Positions 16,051 through 24,775 are shown, numbered from the stretch's first letter. The stretch is DNA of 34,912 bases from Paludibacteraceae bacterium (GCA_024401555.1 JAKSKV010000032.1:1-34912); one strand, 5' to 3'. The notes: a model not told the origin generated them from the letters alone. Numbers and translations are program-made.

Positions 16051-17997
16051 ATGAAGAAAATGAATCCTATTAACAAACTAACGAATTGGTATTTTTCCCG
16101 CAGGGCACTCCCTTATTGGTGTATCTTGCTCTTGGATTGTGTGATTGTATTCTTTTCGGGCTATGTGGTGCACTATTTTGAGGTGGGAGGCGATGAGTTT
16201 ACCAGAACATTTTGGCAGACGACCTATGGATTTGCGATTGCGATGATCCCTTTTATCGCAGGTTTCCGCTTTTTCCATACCTATTCGGGTATTATTCGAT
16301 ACTCATCCTTTGAGGATTTAAGGAGGGTGAAGGCCGCCTCTTTCTTCGGTTCGTTGGGAATTTTTATCCTCAGCTTTCTTCCGATTCCTGCAAAATTTGT
16401 GGTGTTCCTCACCCCAATAGGGTATATCGGGCTCTTCCTTCTCTCCACATTCATGATGTGGATTGTGCGCATCGTCGTGAAGTTGCTCTTCGAGGAGTTC
16501 CACACCGATGGAGCGATCCCGGTTGCTATTTATGGTACGCAGGAGGGTGGTGTAAGTTTGGCGAATGCTTTCGCTAGCGCCAAGGAGAAGAAGTATCTTC
16601 TTCGTCTCTTCATCAGTGACGGTGCGGACATGAAGAAGTCTTATCTCTTGGGCCATAAGGTGATCCTCAATGGTGAAGGCTTCACCGAAGAACTCAAGAC
16701 GAAGGGTGTGAAGGCTTTGGTGGTCTCTCCGTTGAAGTCCAAACTTTTCCGCGACAACCAGTCGATGGTCGATGAGTTGATGCAGGCGGGTATCAAGGTC
16801 TTTATGATGGATAACGCCTACGAGTGGGACCGTAAGACGCAGTTGTCGCAGAACCAGCTCCATGAGGTGGAGATCGAAGATCTCTTGCCTCGTGATGAGA
16901 TTAAAGTGGACATGGATGCCATCGGTAATATGTTGAAGGGTAAGCGTATTTTGATTACGGGTGCCGCTGGCTCCATCGGTTCGGAGATGGTGCGTCAGGT
17001 GGCTCCTTATATGCCTGCCGAGATGGTCTTGGTTGACCAGGCGGAGACGCCGATGCACGATGTGAGACTTTGGTGCCAACGTTTGGCGAATGAATTCAAA
17101 TCTGAGAATGGTGTTGAATATCCAACGAAGTTTGAGACGATTGTGACCTCCATCACGGATCAGAACCACATGGAGATGATTTTCTCGCAACATAAGCCGG
17201 AGTATGTCTTCCACGCTGCGGCCTATAAGCATGTGCCGATGATGGAGGATAATCCGATCCAGGCGGTGCGTAATAATATCCGTGGTACGCGTGTCATCGC
17301 GGATCTCGCCGTGAAGTACGGCACCAAGAAGTTTGTGATGATTTCCACCGACAAGGCGGTCAACCCGACCAATGTGATGGGTTGTTCGAAGCGTATCTGC
17401 GAGATCTACTGCCAGAGCTTGAACCAAGCGATTGTCGAGGGGAAGGTGGCTGGCGAGACGCAATTCGTCACCACTCGTTTCGGTAATGTCTTGGGCTCGA
17501 ATGGTTCTGTGATTCCGATCTTCCGTGAGCAGATTAAGAAGGGCGGCCCGTTGACGGTAACGCACCCTGATATCATACGTTACTTTATGTTGATCCCTGA
17601 GGCTTGCAAGCTTGTTTTGGAGGCGGGCACCATGGGCAAGGGTGGCGAGATCTTCGTCTTCGACATGGGTCAACCGGTGAAGATTGTTGATCTGGCGAAA
17701 CGTATGATCCAGCTCTCTGGGGCGAAGAATGTGGAGATCAAGATCACAGGTCTGCGTGATGGCGAGAAGCTCTACGAGGAGGTCTTGAACGATAAGGAGG
17801 GAACCATCCCTACCCACCATCCGAAGATCATGAAGGCGAAAGTCCGCGAGTATCCTTATGAGGAGGCTAAGCGCAATGAGGATGCCTTGCTTGAGATCTG
17901 CAACACCCACGATGATATGCAGATTGTGAAGAAGATGAAGGAGATCGTGCCGGAGTATAAGAGCAGGCAGAGTCGGTTTGAGGTGTTGGATAAATAG
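16051..17997 (+). CDS. Membrane-bound UDP-sugar 4,6-dehydratase, CapD/WbpM/PglF family
   Basis: Makes a UDP-4-keto-6-deoxy-HexNAc intermediate for sugars such as FucNAc, QuiNAc or bacillosamine. About 648 residues: four N-terminal membrane helices (roughly residues 20-155), a Rossmann-like CoA-binding domain (VAIYGTQEGGVSLANAF), then a short-chain-dehydrogenase-type domain. NAD binding is at GAAGSIGSEMVRQ (about residue 303), with VDQAETPMHD, HAAAYKHVPMMEDNP and the active-site segment STDKAVNPTNVMGCSK (about 432), where Met replaces the usual catalytic Tyr as in this family. ATG 16051 is preferred over the GTG two codons upstream; ATG 16060 is also possible. It is monocistronic or leads into the AT-rich island. 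Confidence 0.93.
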   Translation: MKKMNPINKLTNWYFSRRALPYWCILLLDCVIVFFSGYVVHYFEVGGDEFTRTFWQTTYGFAIAMIPFIAGFRFFHTYSGIIRYSSFEDLRRVKAASFFGSLGIFILSFLPIPAKFVVFLTPIGYIGLFLLSTFMMWIVRIVVKLLFEEFHTDGAIPVAIYGTQEGGVSLANAFASAKEKKYLLRLFISDGADMKKSYLLGHKVILNGEGFTEELKTKGVKALVVSPLKSKLFRDNQSMVDELMQAGIKVFMMDNAYEWDRKTQLSQNQLHEVEIEDLLPRDEIKVDMDAIGNMLKGKRILITGAAGSIGSEMVRQVAPYMPAEMVLVDQAETPMHDVRLWCQRLANEFKSENGVEYPTKFETIVTSITDQNHMEMIFSQHKPEYVFHAAAYKHVPMMEDNPIQAVRNNIRGTRVIADLAVKYGTKKFVMISTDKAVNPTNVMGCSKRICEIYCQSLNQAIVEGKVAGETQFVTTRFGNVLGSNGSVIPIFREQIKKGGPLTVTHPDIIRYFMLIPEACKLVLEAGTMGKGGEIFVFDMGQPVKIVDLAKRMIQLSGAKNVEIKITGLRDGEKLYEEVLNDKEGTIPTHHPKIMKAKVREYPYEEAKRNEDALLEICNTHDDMQIVKKMKEIVPEYKSRQSRFEVLDK

Positions 17998-18032
17998 TGT
18001 TTGCGGAAATGCCTTTTTTTGTAAAAAATTAC

Positions 18033-18040
18033 TATTTTTG
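18033..18040 (+). promoter_or_regulatory. Possible -7 promoter element before the ATPase gene
   Basis: TATTTTTG matches TAnnTTTG in the 84-base gap between the capD-like stop and the ATPase start. A TTTG occurs upstream at 18018-18021 but only 11 bases away, so the -33 partner is poor. Confidence 0.3.
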
Positions 18041-18081
18041 TCATTAATAAATTGGTTATCCAAATTGGTTGATTAGGTTTT

Positions 18082-19131
18082 ATGAAGCATATAAATTCAA
18101 TTGAAATAAATAACTTCAGAGGAATCCGTCGTTTGGAATTAAAGGGGTTGAAACCTATTACAATCTTTTTAGGTGAGAATAGTGTGGGAAAAAGTACTGT
18201 TTTGGAGTCCTTGTTTCTTGTTACAGGAGCGAGTAATCCATTTATGGCGCTGAGAATTACGTCTTTACGGGCTCATAAGGCCATTTCTATGGAAGATGCC
18301 AAATATTTGTTTCATGATTCTGATTATAGCCAAATACCATCTTTCTCTGCTGATATTGATGGAGAAAAACGAAACCTCTCTCTTGTTCCTTCGTTTAGTA
18401 TGAGCGAGGGGATAGAATCGGAAAGATTGGGGCAAATGGGCAATACGCAACAGACGCTTACAGGTTTGACGTGCACATTTGATGTGCAAGGTTCTATTTC
18501 TTATACAGGGAATTCTTCGATTGAGAGATCTGAGGATGGAAATATAAAACATAAAATTGATGAAAAATATGTTGAGTCGCTTGTTACGGTTTCTCTTTCT
18601 CCGTACAACTCCCCTGGCGCATTATTGAATGAATATGGCGAGTTGATAAAGATGGGCCGTAAGGAGGTGATATTGACTGCTTTACAGTTGTTTGATGAAC
18701 GCATTTCCACCATCGAGGCTACACAAGATGGTTTATATTTAGGCTATGACCATTTAAGTACCTTAGTTCCCTTGAGTATGGCTGGTGATGGTGTTCAAAA
18801 GTATCTTTCGATTGCCATTCACGCATTCCGCCCTTCTGTGGATATCATTTTTATTGACGAGATAGAAAATGGTTTACATTTCTCCGCGCACAAAAAGCTC
18901 TGGAAGTGTATATTTTTAAGTGCGGCTGAGTTAAAAAAGCAGTTGTTTATCTCTACGCATAGTCAAGAGACTTTGAAGTGCTTGGCATCTTTTATGGAAG
19001 AGGAGGAGAAAATGAAGGATATATTGAATATTGTCACATTGACACGTGAAAATGATGATATTATACCATATTCGTTGTCTGGTTACGGCTTAGAGGGTGC
19101 GATGGATAATGATGTGGAAATCCGTAAATAA
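18082..19131 (+). CDS. OLD-like AAA (ABC-type) ATPase, candidate defence sensor/effector
   Basis: A 349-residue ATPase of the AAA_15/AAA_21 (OLD/RecF-like) type. It opens IEINNFRGIRRLELKGLKPIT, then Walker A GENSVGKST (31-39), the ABC-like signature LSMAGDGVQKYL (about 231-242), Walker B IIFIDEIENGLH (about 255-266) and an H-loop ISTHSQE (about 290). The protein ends after the ATPase fold and has no TOPRIM domain, which is instead encoded by the next gene 20 bases downstream. This two-gene split recalls PARIS (AriA/AriB), and the ATPase-TOPRIM pairing recalls Gabija GajA, both anti-phage systems. DNA is AT-rich compared with the capD side. Defence function is inferred; DNA repair is an alternative. 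Confidence 0.85.
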   Translation: MKHINSIEINNFRGIRRLELKGLKPITIFLGENSVGKSTVLESLFLVTGASNPFMALRITSLRAHKAISMEDAKYLFHDSDYSQIPSFSADIDGEKRNLSLVPSFSMSEGIESERLGQMGNTQQTLTGLTCTFDVQGSISYTGNSSIERSEDGNIKHKIDEKYVESLVTVSLSPYNSPGALLNEYGELIKMGRKEVILTALQLFDERISTIEATQDGLYLGYDHLSTLVPLSMAGDGVQKYLSIAIHAFRPSVDIIFIDEIENGLHFSAHKKLWKCIFLSAAELKKQLFISTHSQETLKCLASFMEEEEKMKDILNIVTLTRENDDIIPYSLSGYGLEGAMDNDVEIRK

Positions 19132-19151
19132 TATCGTAAATACTATATTTG

Positions 19152-19769
19152 ATGAAAAAAGCTGAATTGTTTGTGGAAGGTAAGTCTGATAAGCTTCTTG
19201 TGGAGCAGTATTGCGGAAAACTTCTAAAGGAGCAACTTATCAATTATGAAGTGGAAGTTCATTGTACTGGAGGTTGGCATGTGATAGGATCTCCTCAAGG
19301 GGAATCTTTTCGAAATATTATGAAAAGAAATGCTGCGGGCAAGAATCTTTTGATTCTGGATGCCGATGAACAACCTTCTCAGCGTGTAGCGGATATTCTC
19401 CAGTGGAAGACTCTTTATCAGATTGATTTTGAACTGTTTTTATTTCCGGATAATCAAAGCTGTGGTGCGGTTGAGACGCTCTTGGAGCGTATTATCAATC
19501 CTGCTAATCAGTGTGTGATAGATTGTTGGCATCAGTATGAAGATGCCTTAAGCAAGCAGACTATTGCGTGGAAGGTTCCTCCAACGCCCACCTGTCCTTC
19601 AGAGAAGTCTAAAATTTATGGTTATTTGGAGGCTTTGGTAGGAAAATCTGATTCAGAGAAGAAGAAAATTAAAGATGAGGGGCGTGATTTTACGAACGTT
19701 CAACATTGGGATTTGGATTCTAAAGGAATCCTACCTCTTAAGGAATTTTTGATTAGTCATCTTCGATGA
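19152..19769 (+). CDS. TOPRIM-fold protein, DUF3226-like, partner of the upstream ATPase
   Basis: A 205-residue protein with TOPRIM hallmarks: the N-terminal acidic motif LFVEGKSDKLL (Glu9, Asp13) and the DxD motif LLILDADEQP (Asp70, Asp72), which bind metal in nucleases and topoisomerase-like enzymes. The segment LFLFPDNQSCGAVETLLERI fits the DUF3226/DUF4435 group, which have related TOPRIM-like cores. ATG 19152 is preferred; a TTG precedes it by one codon. It follows the ATPase by 20 bases and should be co-expressed. By analogy with AriB of PARIS it may be a nuclease, for instance acting on tRNA, held inactive by the ATPase. That is inference; an accessory DNA-processing role remains possible. 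Confidence 0.75.
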   Translation: MKKAELFVEGKSDKLLVEQYCGKLLKEQLINYEVEVHCTGGWHVIGSPQGESFRNIMKRNAAGKNLLILDADEQPSQRVADILQWKTLYQIDFELFLFPDNQSCGAVETLLERIINPANQCVIDCWHQYEDALSKQTIAWKVPPTPTCPSEKSKIYGYLEALVGKSDSEKKKIKDEGRDFTNVQHWDLDSKGILPLKEFLISHLR

Positions 19770-19855
19770 AAGTAAGGGAAGTTATTGGAATTAGTAGGAC
19801 CTCATATGGCGGTTAGATTTGAGTTGATAACCCTAATGCTAATTTTTTGTAATAA

Positions 19856-22800
19856 ATGATGAACCACCCTAAATTCATATCTACTCAACCAACGGGACAA
19901 GACCTCTATGAAGGTCATTCTCAAGAGCGGATCGCAAAAGCCATTGCTGCACATATAAGATTGATTGACGATAACAGTGACAGTAAGAATAATTCAGTAC
20001 CCAGAATCATAGGTATAGAAGGTCAGTGGGGCATAGGAAAGTCTAATGTTATAAAATATCTTGATGAGAATGAGTTAAAAGAATCTGATAATAACAAATA
20101 TTATTTTTTTAATTATGATGCATGGGGCCATCAAGAGGATCTTCAAAGACGTTCTATATTGGAATTGCTCACAAATAAGCTTATAGAAGAAAAAATCCTT
20201 TCAGGACGAACAGAAATGCTTGTTTTCGATGAAAAAGTTGATGAAAAACCCGAAAAGAAGAATTGCACATGGCAAGAAAAGCTAAGTTCATTGGTAGCTA
20301 AGAAGTCCTACACGAGAACTCTTACAAGACCTTCTGTTTTCAATAGCACAAAATTTTTTGGACTTGCATTATTGTTTACAGGAATGATGCCTACAGTCAT
20401 CAACGCTATGGGGCTTAAGGAAGATCTTGGATCACTTGGATCTCTGTGGTGTTTATGCATAATGCTTAGTCCTCTTATTCTTTTTTTTCTGGTTATGTTA
20501 ATATTCGTAATCCGAGGGAAAGCGAGTTTCAAGGAGATGTGGTCTATGTATAACACTTCAGCTCAAACCAATGCCACTTCATATTCTATATCAGAGTTAG
20601 AGCCTTCGGTTAAGGAGTTTAGTGATTGGATGAAAGATATCTCTAATGGATTGCCAGAAAATAAGAGACTTGTAATTGTATTTGATAATATGGACCGTTT
20701 GCCCCAGGATAAAGTCAAAACTTTATGGTCTTCTATTCATACATTATTTACAGGAAAAGATTATCCTAATATTTGGTGTATTATCCCATACGATCGCGGT
20801 CATATTTTCAATCAAGAAAATAACAATGACGAGATATCTCAGTTCATTGATAAGTTATTCCCTGTGGTATATCGGGTTCCCGCGCCTGTGATATCTGATT
20901 ATAAAGTCGTTTTTGACAAATTCTGGGACATGGCTTTTGGGGATGTCAGGGATATTACTTCTGATCAACGAGATACGATCAATAGGATATATCGAAAGAA
21001 ACATCCTTCCCCTAACACACGTCAAATCGTAACTTATGTGAACAAGGTTGTATCGTTGTACAATATGTGGCGAAATGAAGTTTCAGTGGAGGCAATCGCA
21101 CTTTATGCTGTAGATGAGCAAGGAATAATAAATAATCCAGAGGCTAATATCCTTTCTAGCGCATATATTAAGGATTATAATATGATTATACCGGATACAG
21201 AAGCCCTTAAGACAGAAATTTCGGCTCTTGTATACGGTGTGTCCAAAGAGTTTGCTTCTCAGCTACCATTGAAAAACTATATTAAGTCTTGTTTGTCATC
21301 TGGGAAAGGAGATATGTTTGTAGAATATGCCAAGAGCAATGCTTTGTTTTTTATAATTCTTGAGGATGAAATCAATAGTCTTGGTTCTGAATTAGTTGAA
21401 TCTGCATCCATTGTGATGAATTTATTGAGCATAAGTGATTTCTCCCAAGAACAGAAAAAAACTATTACGAGATGTTGGGATCGTTTAGCAAAAGGATACA
21501 TGCCGATTAATAAAGGGAATGTAGAACTTCGAGATGTGGAGAAACTCCTTATTAAGAATTCAAATAAAGAATGTGCCCAATTAGTTGCACAGAATTTCGT
21601 CACTTCTTTGAATCTCAATGAAACAATAGAAGGCTCTGCGTATTATAATGCGTATTATGCTTTGGATGATTTTTTGAGAAGTTGTAATTTGGATTTGGTT
21701 GAGAAACCTTCAAAAATAGTAAACCCGGAATTTTTCCTTAGCTACCTTAAAACAGCAAAAAGGAATTATAATGTTTATCCAGTTTCATGCAATGCTACGG
21801 ATTTTTCCAATTCATGTGCTATGTGGATTAACCAAAGACAGGACTACGTATTTTCTTTGGATTTGTTGAAAGATGATAAGGCTTATTCGTTTGATGATTA
21901 TCTTCAAAAGGTAGAGGATGTCGCAGCTTCTGATGAGTTGACGATTGACAATGTTGACAACGTTATCAAGTCTATGAATATTTTGTACGTAGATTATCCT
22001 TTATATAGTAATACATCTATTGATGTTCTGAGTGTTCTCTTTCCTTCTATGTCGGTTGCGAAAAATACTTCTTATTATGATGTTTGGGGTATTCTAATTT
22101 CGGTCGGACAAGAACCTGCTATTGTATCAGATGAATTTCTCTCTAAAATTGCTACTTCTATAATAGAAAATTCACTTAATTCTGAAATGTTGATTGATGC
22201 AGCTTTGAAATATAAAACTGTTTCTCTGAATCGTGTATTGGAATATAGCATCAATAATAATATTATAAGTGGTAAAATTGAGGATTCTTCCCTCTTGCCG
22301 CAGTTGGAAGTTATTAAGAGTCAGACTACTTCGTCATGTGAGAACATATTAAACTATCTTGATAGTTGTAAATATCATCTTTCTAAAACAGATAAAGCTA
22401 ATGGTATTGAAAATTACATTAATACTATGGATTGGTATGAGGCTTGTGTTGCTTCAGAAACCACATTGACAGAGGAAATCCTCGAATGGTTTTATGAATG
22501 TTTATCGGTTATTCCAGAAAATGAGTTGGTAAATGCGAATAGAATTCCTCAAACTAATAAGTACTGGTTTATAGCACTTGATGTGTTGATAGATTCTAGA
22601 AAATTTGCTAATAATCTACCTCAAAATATTAAGAACGTTACAGGGAATATAATTTTGGCGATTGCTGATGGTAATATTAGTTCTATAGAAAATACCATTT
22701 ATGAGAAACTTTTAAATAACGTTACATACGATGATATTTCTTCATATGTAAATGAGGCTCTTATAGACTTCTGTAACAATCGTAAATCTATGACTCCTGC

Positions 22801-23083
22801 TAAGTTCATTATGCTGCACAAATGGATAGAGTTTGACTTGCGAAACAACAACACGCATCATATTGATTTCTTGAACCAATGCCTTGGAAAAGTAATTGAT
22901 GACCCTCAGTGTCAGTCTCTTATATGCCAGGAAAAAGAATTATATCAGTCTATGATACAAAATCATCTAAAGCATGCTTCTTCGATATTGCAGAAAGTAA
23001 AATCTACTCAGGATTCGGATTCTGAAGATTATCCGAATAAAGAATTTAAACAATTTATGGACTCTATTAAAATAGAAGATTAA
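19856..23083 (+). CDS. KAP-family P-loop NTPase with internal transmembrane pair
   Basis: A 1075-residue STAND-related NTPase of the KAP family. The N-terminus has Walker A GQWGIGKS (about 56-63) and the KAP motif FFNYDAWGHQEDLQRRS. Two membrane helices (about 165-185 and 195-220) sit between Walker A and Walker B, the family hallmark, and Walker B is LVIVFDNMDRLPQD (about 272-285). A lid region follows (HPSPNTRQIVTYVNKVV). The remaining roughly 650 residues are alpha-helical-looking, low in recognisable motifs, and probably a sensor or scaffold. KAP members include PifA of plasmid F, which excludes phage T7. It lies 86 bases after the TOPRIM gene. An anti-phage role is plausible; direct evidence is lacking. 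Confidence 0.85.
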   Translation: MMNHPKFISTQPTGQDLYEGHSQERIAKAIAAHIRLIDDNSDSKNNSVPRIIGIEGQWGIGKSNVIKYLDENELKESDNNKYYFFNYDAWGHQEDLQRRSILELLTNKLIEEKILSGRTEMLVFDEKVDEKPEKKNCTWQEKLSSLVAKKSYTRTLTRPSVFNSTKFFGLALLFTGMMPTVINAMGLKEDLGSLGSLWCLCIMLSPLILFFLVMLIFVIRGKASFKEMWSMYNTSAQTNATSYSISELEPSVKEFSDWMKDISNGLPENKRLVIVFDNMDRLPQDKVKTLWSSIHTLFTGKDYPNIWCIIPYDRGHIFNQENNNDEISQFIDKLFPVVYRVPAPVISDYKVVFDKFWDMAFGDVRDITSDQRDTINRIYRKKHPSPNTRQIVTYVNKVVSLYNMWRNEVSVEAIALYAVDEQGIINNPEANILSSAYIKDYNMIIPDTEALKTEISALVYGVSKEFASQLPLKNYIKSCLSSGKGDMFVEYAKSNALFFIILEDEINSLGSELVESASIVMNLLSISDFSQEQKKTITRCWDRLAKGYMPINKGNVELRDVEKLLIKNSNKECAQLVAQNFVTSLNLNETIEGSAYYNAYYALDDFLRSCNLDLVEKPSKIVNPEFFLSYLKTAKRNYNVYPVSCNATDFSNSCAMWINQRQDYVFSLDLLKDDKAYSFDDYLQKVEDVAASDELTIDNVDNVIKSMNILYVDYPLYSNTSIDVLSVLFPSMSVAKNTSYYDVWGILISVGQEPAIVSDEFLSKIATSIIENSLNSEMLIDAALKYKTVSLNRVLEYSINNNIISGKIEDSSLLPQLEVIKSQTTSSCENILNYLDSCKYHLSKTDKANGIENYINTMDWYEACVASETTLTEEILEWFYECLSVIPENELVNANRIPQTNKYWFIALDVLIDSRKFANNLPQNIKNVTGNIILAIADGNISSIENTIYEKLLNNVTYDDISSYVNEALIDFCNNRKSMTPAKFIMLHKWIEFDLRNNNTHHIDFLNQCLGKVIDDPQCQSLICQEKELYQSMIQNHLKHASSILQKVKSTQDSDSEDYPNKEFKQFMDSIKIED

Positions 23084-23197
23084 TGTTTGTTCTTTGAACA
23101 GGATGGAACACTATCATACGTGTTGGAAGAATGTAAAAAGGATGGTGTGACTATTGATTTGTTTTCTGAGAAACAGAGTGACTTACAAAAAAAGTAA
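23084..23197 (+). pseudogene. Short open remnant directly after the KAP stop codon
   Basis: Immediately after the KAP TAA the same frame stays open for 37 codons and ends at TAA 23195-23197. It reads LFFEQDGTLSYVLEECKKD and onward, a normal-looking acidic and charged C-terminal tail, and no start codon is available in it. It is either the 3' end of a gene displaced by the insert or a former C-terminal tail of the KAP protein cut off by a new stop. I do not recognise the family. Confidence 0.4.
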
Positions 23198-23202
23198 AAA
23201 AA

Positions 23203-24213
23203 ATGCATATCCTTTTAACAGGCGGAGCCGGATATATCGGTAGCCATACTATCATAGAACTGGACAAGGCAGGACACTCTGTCTATGTGGTGGATAATTT
23301 GTCGAACTCTAATCCTGAGGCGCTTCGTCGTGTGGCGAAGATCATCGGGAAGGAGGTGCCATTTGTAGAAGCTGACGTTAGGGATCGAAAGGCGATGGAT
23401 GCGCTGTTCGAGGCGAATCGTTTCGATGCGGTGATTCACTTTGCGGGCTTGAAGTCTGTGGGGGAGTCGGTGGCGATGCCTTTGGAGTATTATGAGAATA
23501 ATATGAACGCCACCTTCGTCTTGTTGGATGTGATGCGACGTCATAACTGCAAGAATATCATCTTCTCTAGTTCGGCCACTGTTTATGGTGAGCCGGCTGT
23601 GATTCCTATCACGGAGGAGTGTCCGAAGGGCCACTGCACCAATCCTTATGGACAGACGAAGTCGATGTTGGAGGAGGTGTTGATGGATCTGCAGCGTGCC
23701 GACAAGGCATGGAATGTGGTCCTTCTCAGATATTTCAACCCGATAGGGGCGCACCCAGTCGGTACGATTGGCGAGAATCCGAATGGTATTCCAAACAATC
23801 TGATGCCCTATATCACGCAGACGGCTGTTGGTATGCGCAAGGAGTTGGGCGTTTTTGGAGATGATTATGATACGCCTGATGGAACGGGTGTGCGTGATTA
23901 TATCCATGTCTGCGACTTGGCATCTGGCCATGTGGCGGCATTGCAGGCGATTCAAAAGAATTGTGGCTTGGCTATCTATAATTTGGGTACGGGACATGGC
24001 TATTCGGTTCTTGATGTGGTGAAGGCTTTCATCAAGGTGAATGGTGTGGATGTGCCTTATGTCATCAAACCTCGTCGTCCGGGGGATATCGCCACTTGTT
24101 ATTGCAACCCGGCAAAGGCGAAGGCTGAACTGGGTTGGGAGGCGAAGTATGGGATTGAGGAGATGTGTAGGGATAGTTGGAATTGGCAGAAGAGGAATCC
24201 GAAGGGGTATTGA
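23203..24213 (+). CDS. galE: UDP-glucose 4-epimerase
   Basis: Interconverts UDP-glucose and UDP-galactose (some relatives also act on the GlcNAc/GalNAc pair), supplying galactose-type donors to the glycosyltransferases. It shows the NAD-binding GGAGYIGSHTIIEL, DNLSNSNPEAL, FAGLKSVGESV, the catalytic Ser region SSSATVYGEP and the NPYGQTKSMLEE motif with the YxxxK pair. RYFNPIGAHPVG and DYIHVCDLASGHVAAL are typical of true GalE. At 336 residues it is full length. Its GC content and codon use resemble the first block rather than the AT-rich genes on both sides, so it looks like the native resident between two insertions. Confidence 0.95.
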   Translation: MHILLTGGAGYIGSHTIIELDKAGHSVYVVDNLSNSNPEALRRVAKIIGKEVPFVEADVRDRKAMDALFEANRFDAVIHFAGLKSVGESVAMPLEYYENNMNATFVLLDVMRRHNCKNIIFSSSATVYGEPAVIPITEECPKGHCTNPYGQTKSMLEEVLMDLQRADKAWNVVLLRYFNPIGAHPVGTIGENPNGIPNNLMPYITQTAVGMRKELGVFGDDYDTPDGTGVRDYIHVCDLASGHVAALQAIQKNCGLAIYNLGTGHGYSVLDVVKAFIKVNGVDVPYVIKPRRPGDIATCYCNPAKAKAELGWEAKYGIEEMCRDSWNWQKRNPKGY

Positions 24214-24545
24214 TTATAGATACTTCGCACTTTTCTAACGACGTATAATCTTGGGAGATACCCACGGTTTGCATAATCAATCAACATGATACTACTATGG
24301 CGACTAAAGAGATAGATACTGCACGCTTTTAGTGTAATGTTATGGGTGTAAGTCTCAGAGGTCTTATTTCTACTAGCAGGTATATAGGAAGAATGATTTA
24401 TTGTCTATCCCATTGAGTATCGGGGGATTCACAATGGATAGTCCTTCGGTTCCTGACGGTTCCTGAGGTCTTTTACTCGAAGGATTGAGACATTAGTCAT
24501 TCGTGGTTCGATACCACCACCTGCTTCAATAAAAAACGAAACGAT
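24214..24545. other. Non-coding stretch with a T-arm-like hairpin and a 10-bp tandem duplication
   Basis: No credible gene. CGGTTCCTGA is repeated back to back at 24447-24456 and 24457-24466. At 24503-24517 the sequence GTGGTTCGATACCAC would form a 4-bp stem with a TTCGATA loop, exactly like a tRNA T-arm, followed by a short run like an acceptor strand. No matching 5' half, D-arm or anticodon arm is found, so I do not call a tRNA. It could be a tRNA scar or part of a structured RNA. Confidence 0.45.
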
Positions 24546-24683
24546 ATGAATTACGAAAAAGCCAAACGCGCCCTCGCTACTCTTCAAGAAGAGAAGCAAG
24601 CGCAACAAGATCGCATCCAGCTTGCCATTGAAACCAAGCGCAAGCTCGAAGCAAATAAAGCCCTCCACACATTCCACACATAG
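24546..24683 (+). CDS. Small 45-residue coiled-coil protein, unrecognised
   Basis: ATG 24546 opens a 45-codon frame ending TAG at 24681. The peptide is rich in Lys, Glu, Gln and Ala with hydrophobic residues spaced as in a helix (LATLQEEKQAQQDRIQLAI, then TKRKLEANKAL), so a short amphipathic or coiled-coil helix is likely. The region around it is otherwise non-coding and the composition is unlike random intergenic DNA, which favours real coding. Function unknown. It lies about 180 bases before the TIR cassette and may not belong to it. A longer minus-strand frame over it is a shadow. Confidence 0.5.
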   Translation: MNYEKAKRALATLQEEKQAQQDRIQLAIETKRKLEANKALHTFHT

Positions 24684-24752
24684 TTGCCTAACAGCAACAG
24701 AGTGTTCCCGGGCTAACGAAAAACAAGCCCCACGCACACAGCATCCTCATCG

Positions 24753-24775
24753 CCTGTCCTGAGCCAGTCGAAGGA
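24753..24775. repeat. REP-like dispersed repeat motif
   Basis: The core TCCTGAGCCAGTCGAAGGA has complementary ends (TCCT/AGGA) and its reverse complement, CTTCGACTGGCTCAGGA, is a motif I recall as an intergenic repeat in many unrelated genomes. Only one copy is seen here, just upstream of the TIR cassette. Confidence 0.45.

Noticed and set aside
18033-18040. Complete promoter for the ATPase gene
   Set aside because: The -7 element is good but the only TTTG upstream is 11 bases away rather than about 19-21, so it is kept only as a weak element.
16318-18063. 581-codon open frame on the minus strand
   Set aside because: It is the antisense shadow of the capD-like gene: His/Leu/Arg-rich with no recognisable motif, while the + strand protein is complete and strongly conserved.
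24480-24535. tRNA gene
   Set aside because: Only a T-arm-like hairpin is present. There is no 5' acceptor half, D-arm or anticodon arm, and one base of the T-stem cannot pair.
24429-24737. 102-codon minus-strand frame
   Set aside because: Opposite strand of the small 45-codon gene; composition is shadow-like and the + strand peptide is more protein-like.
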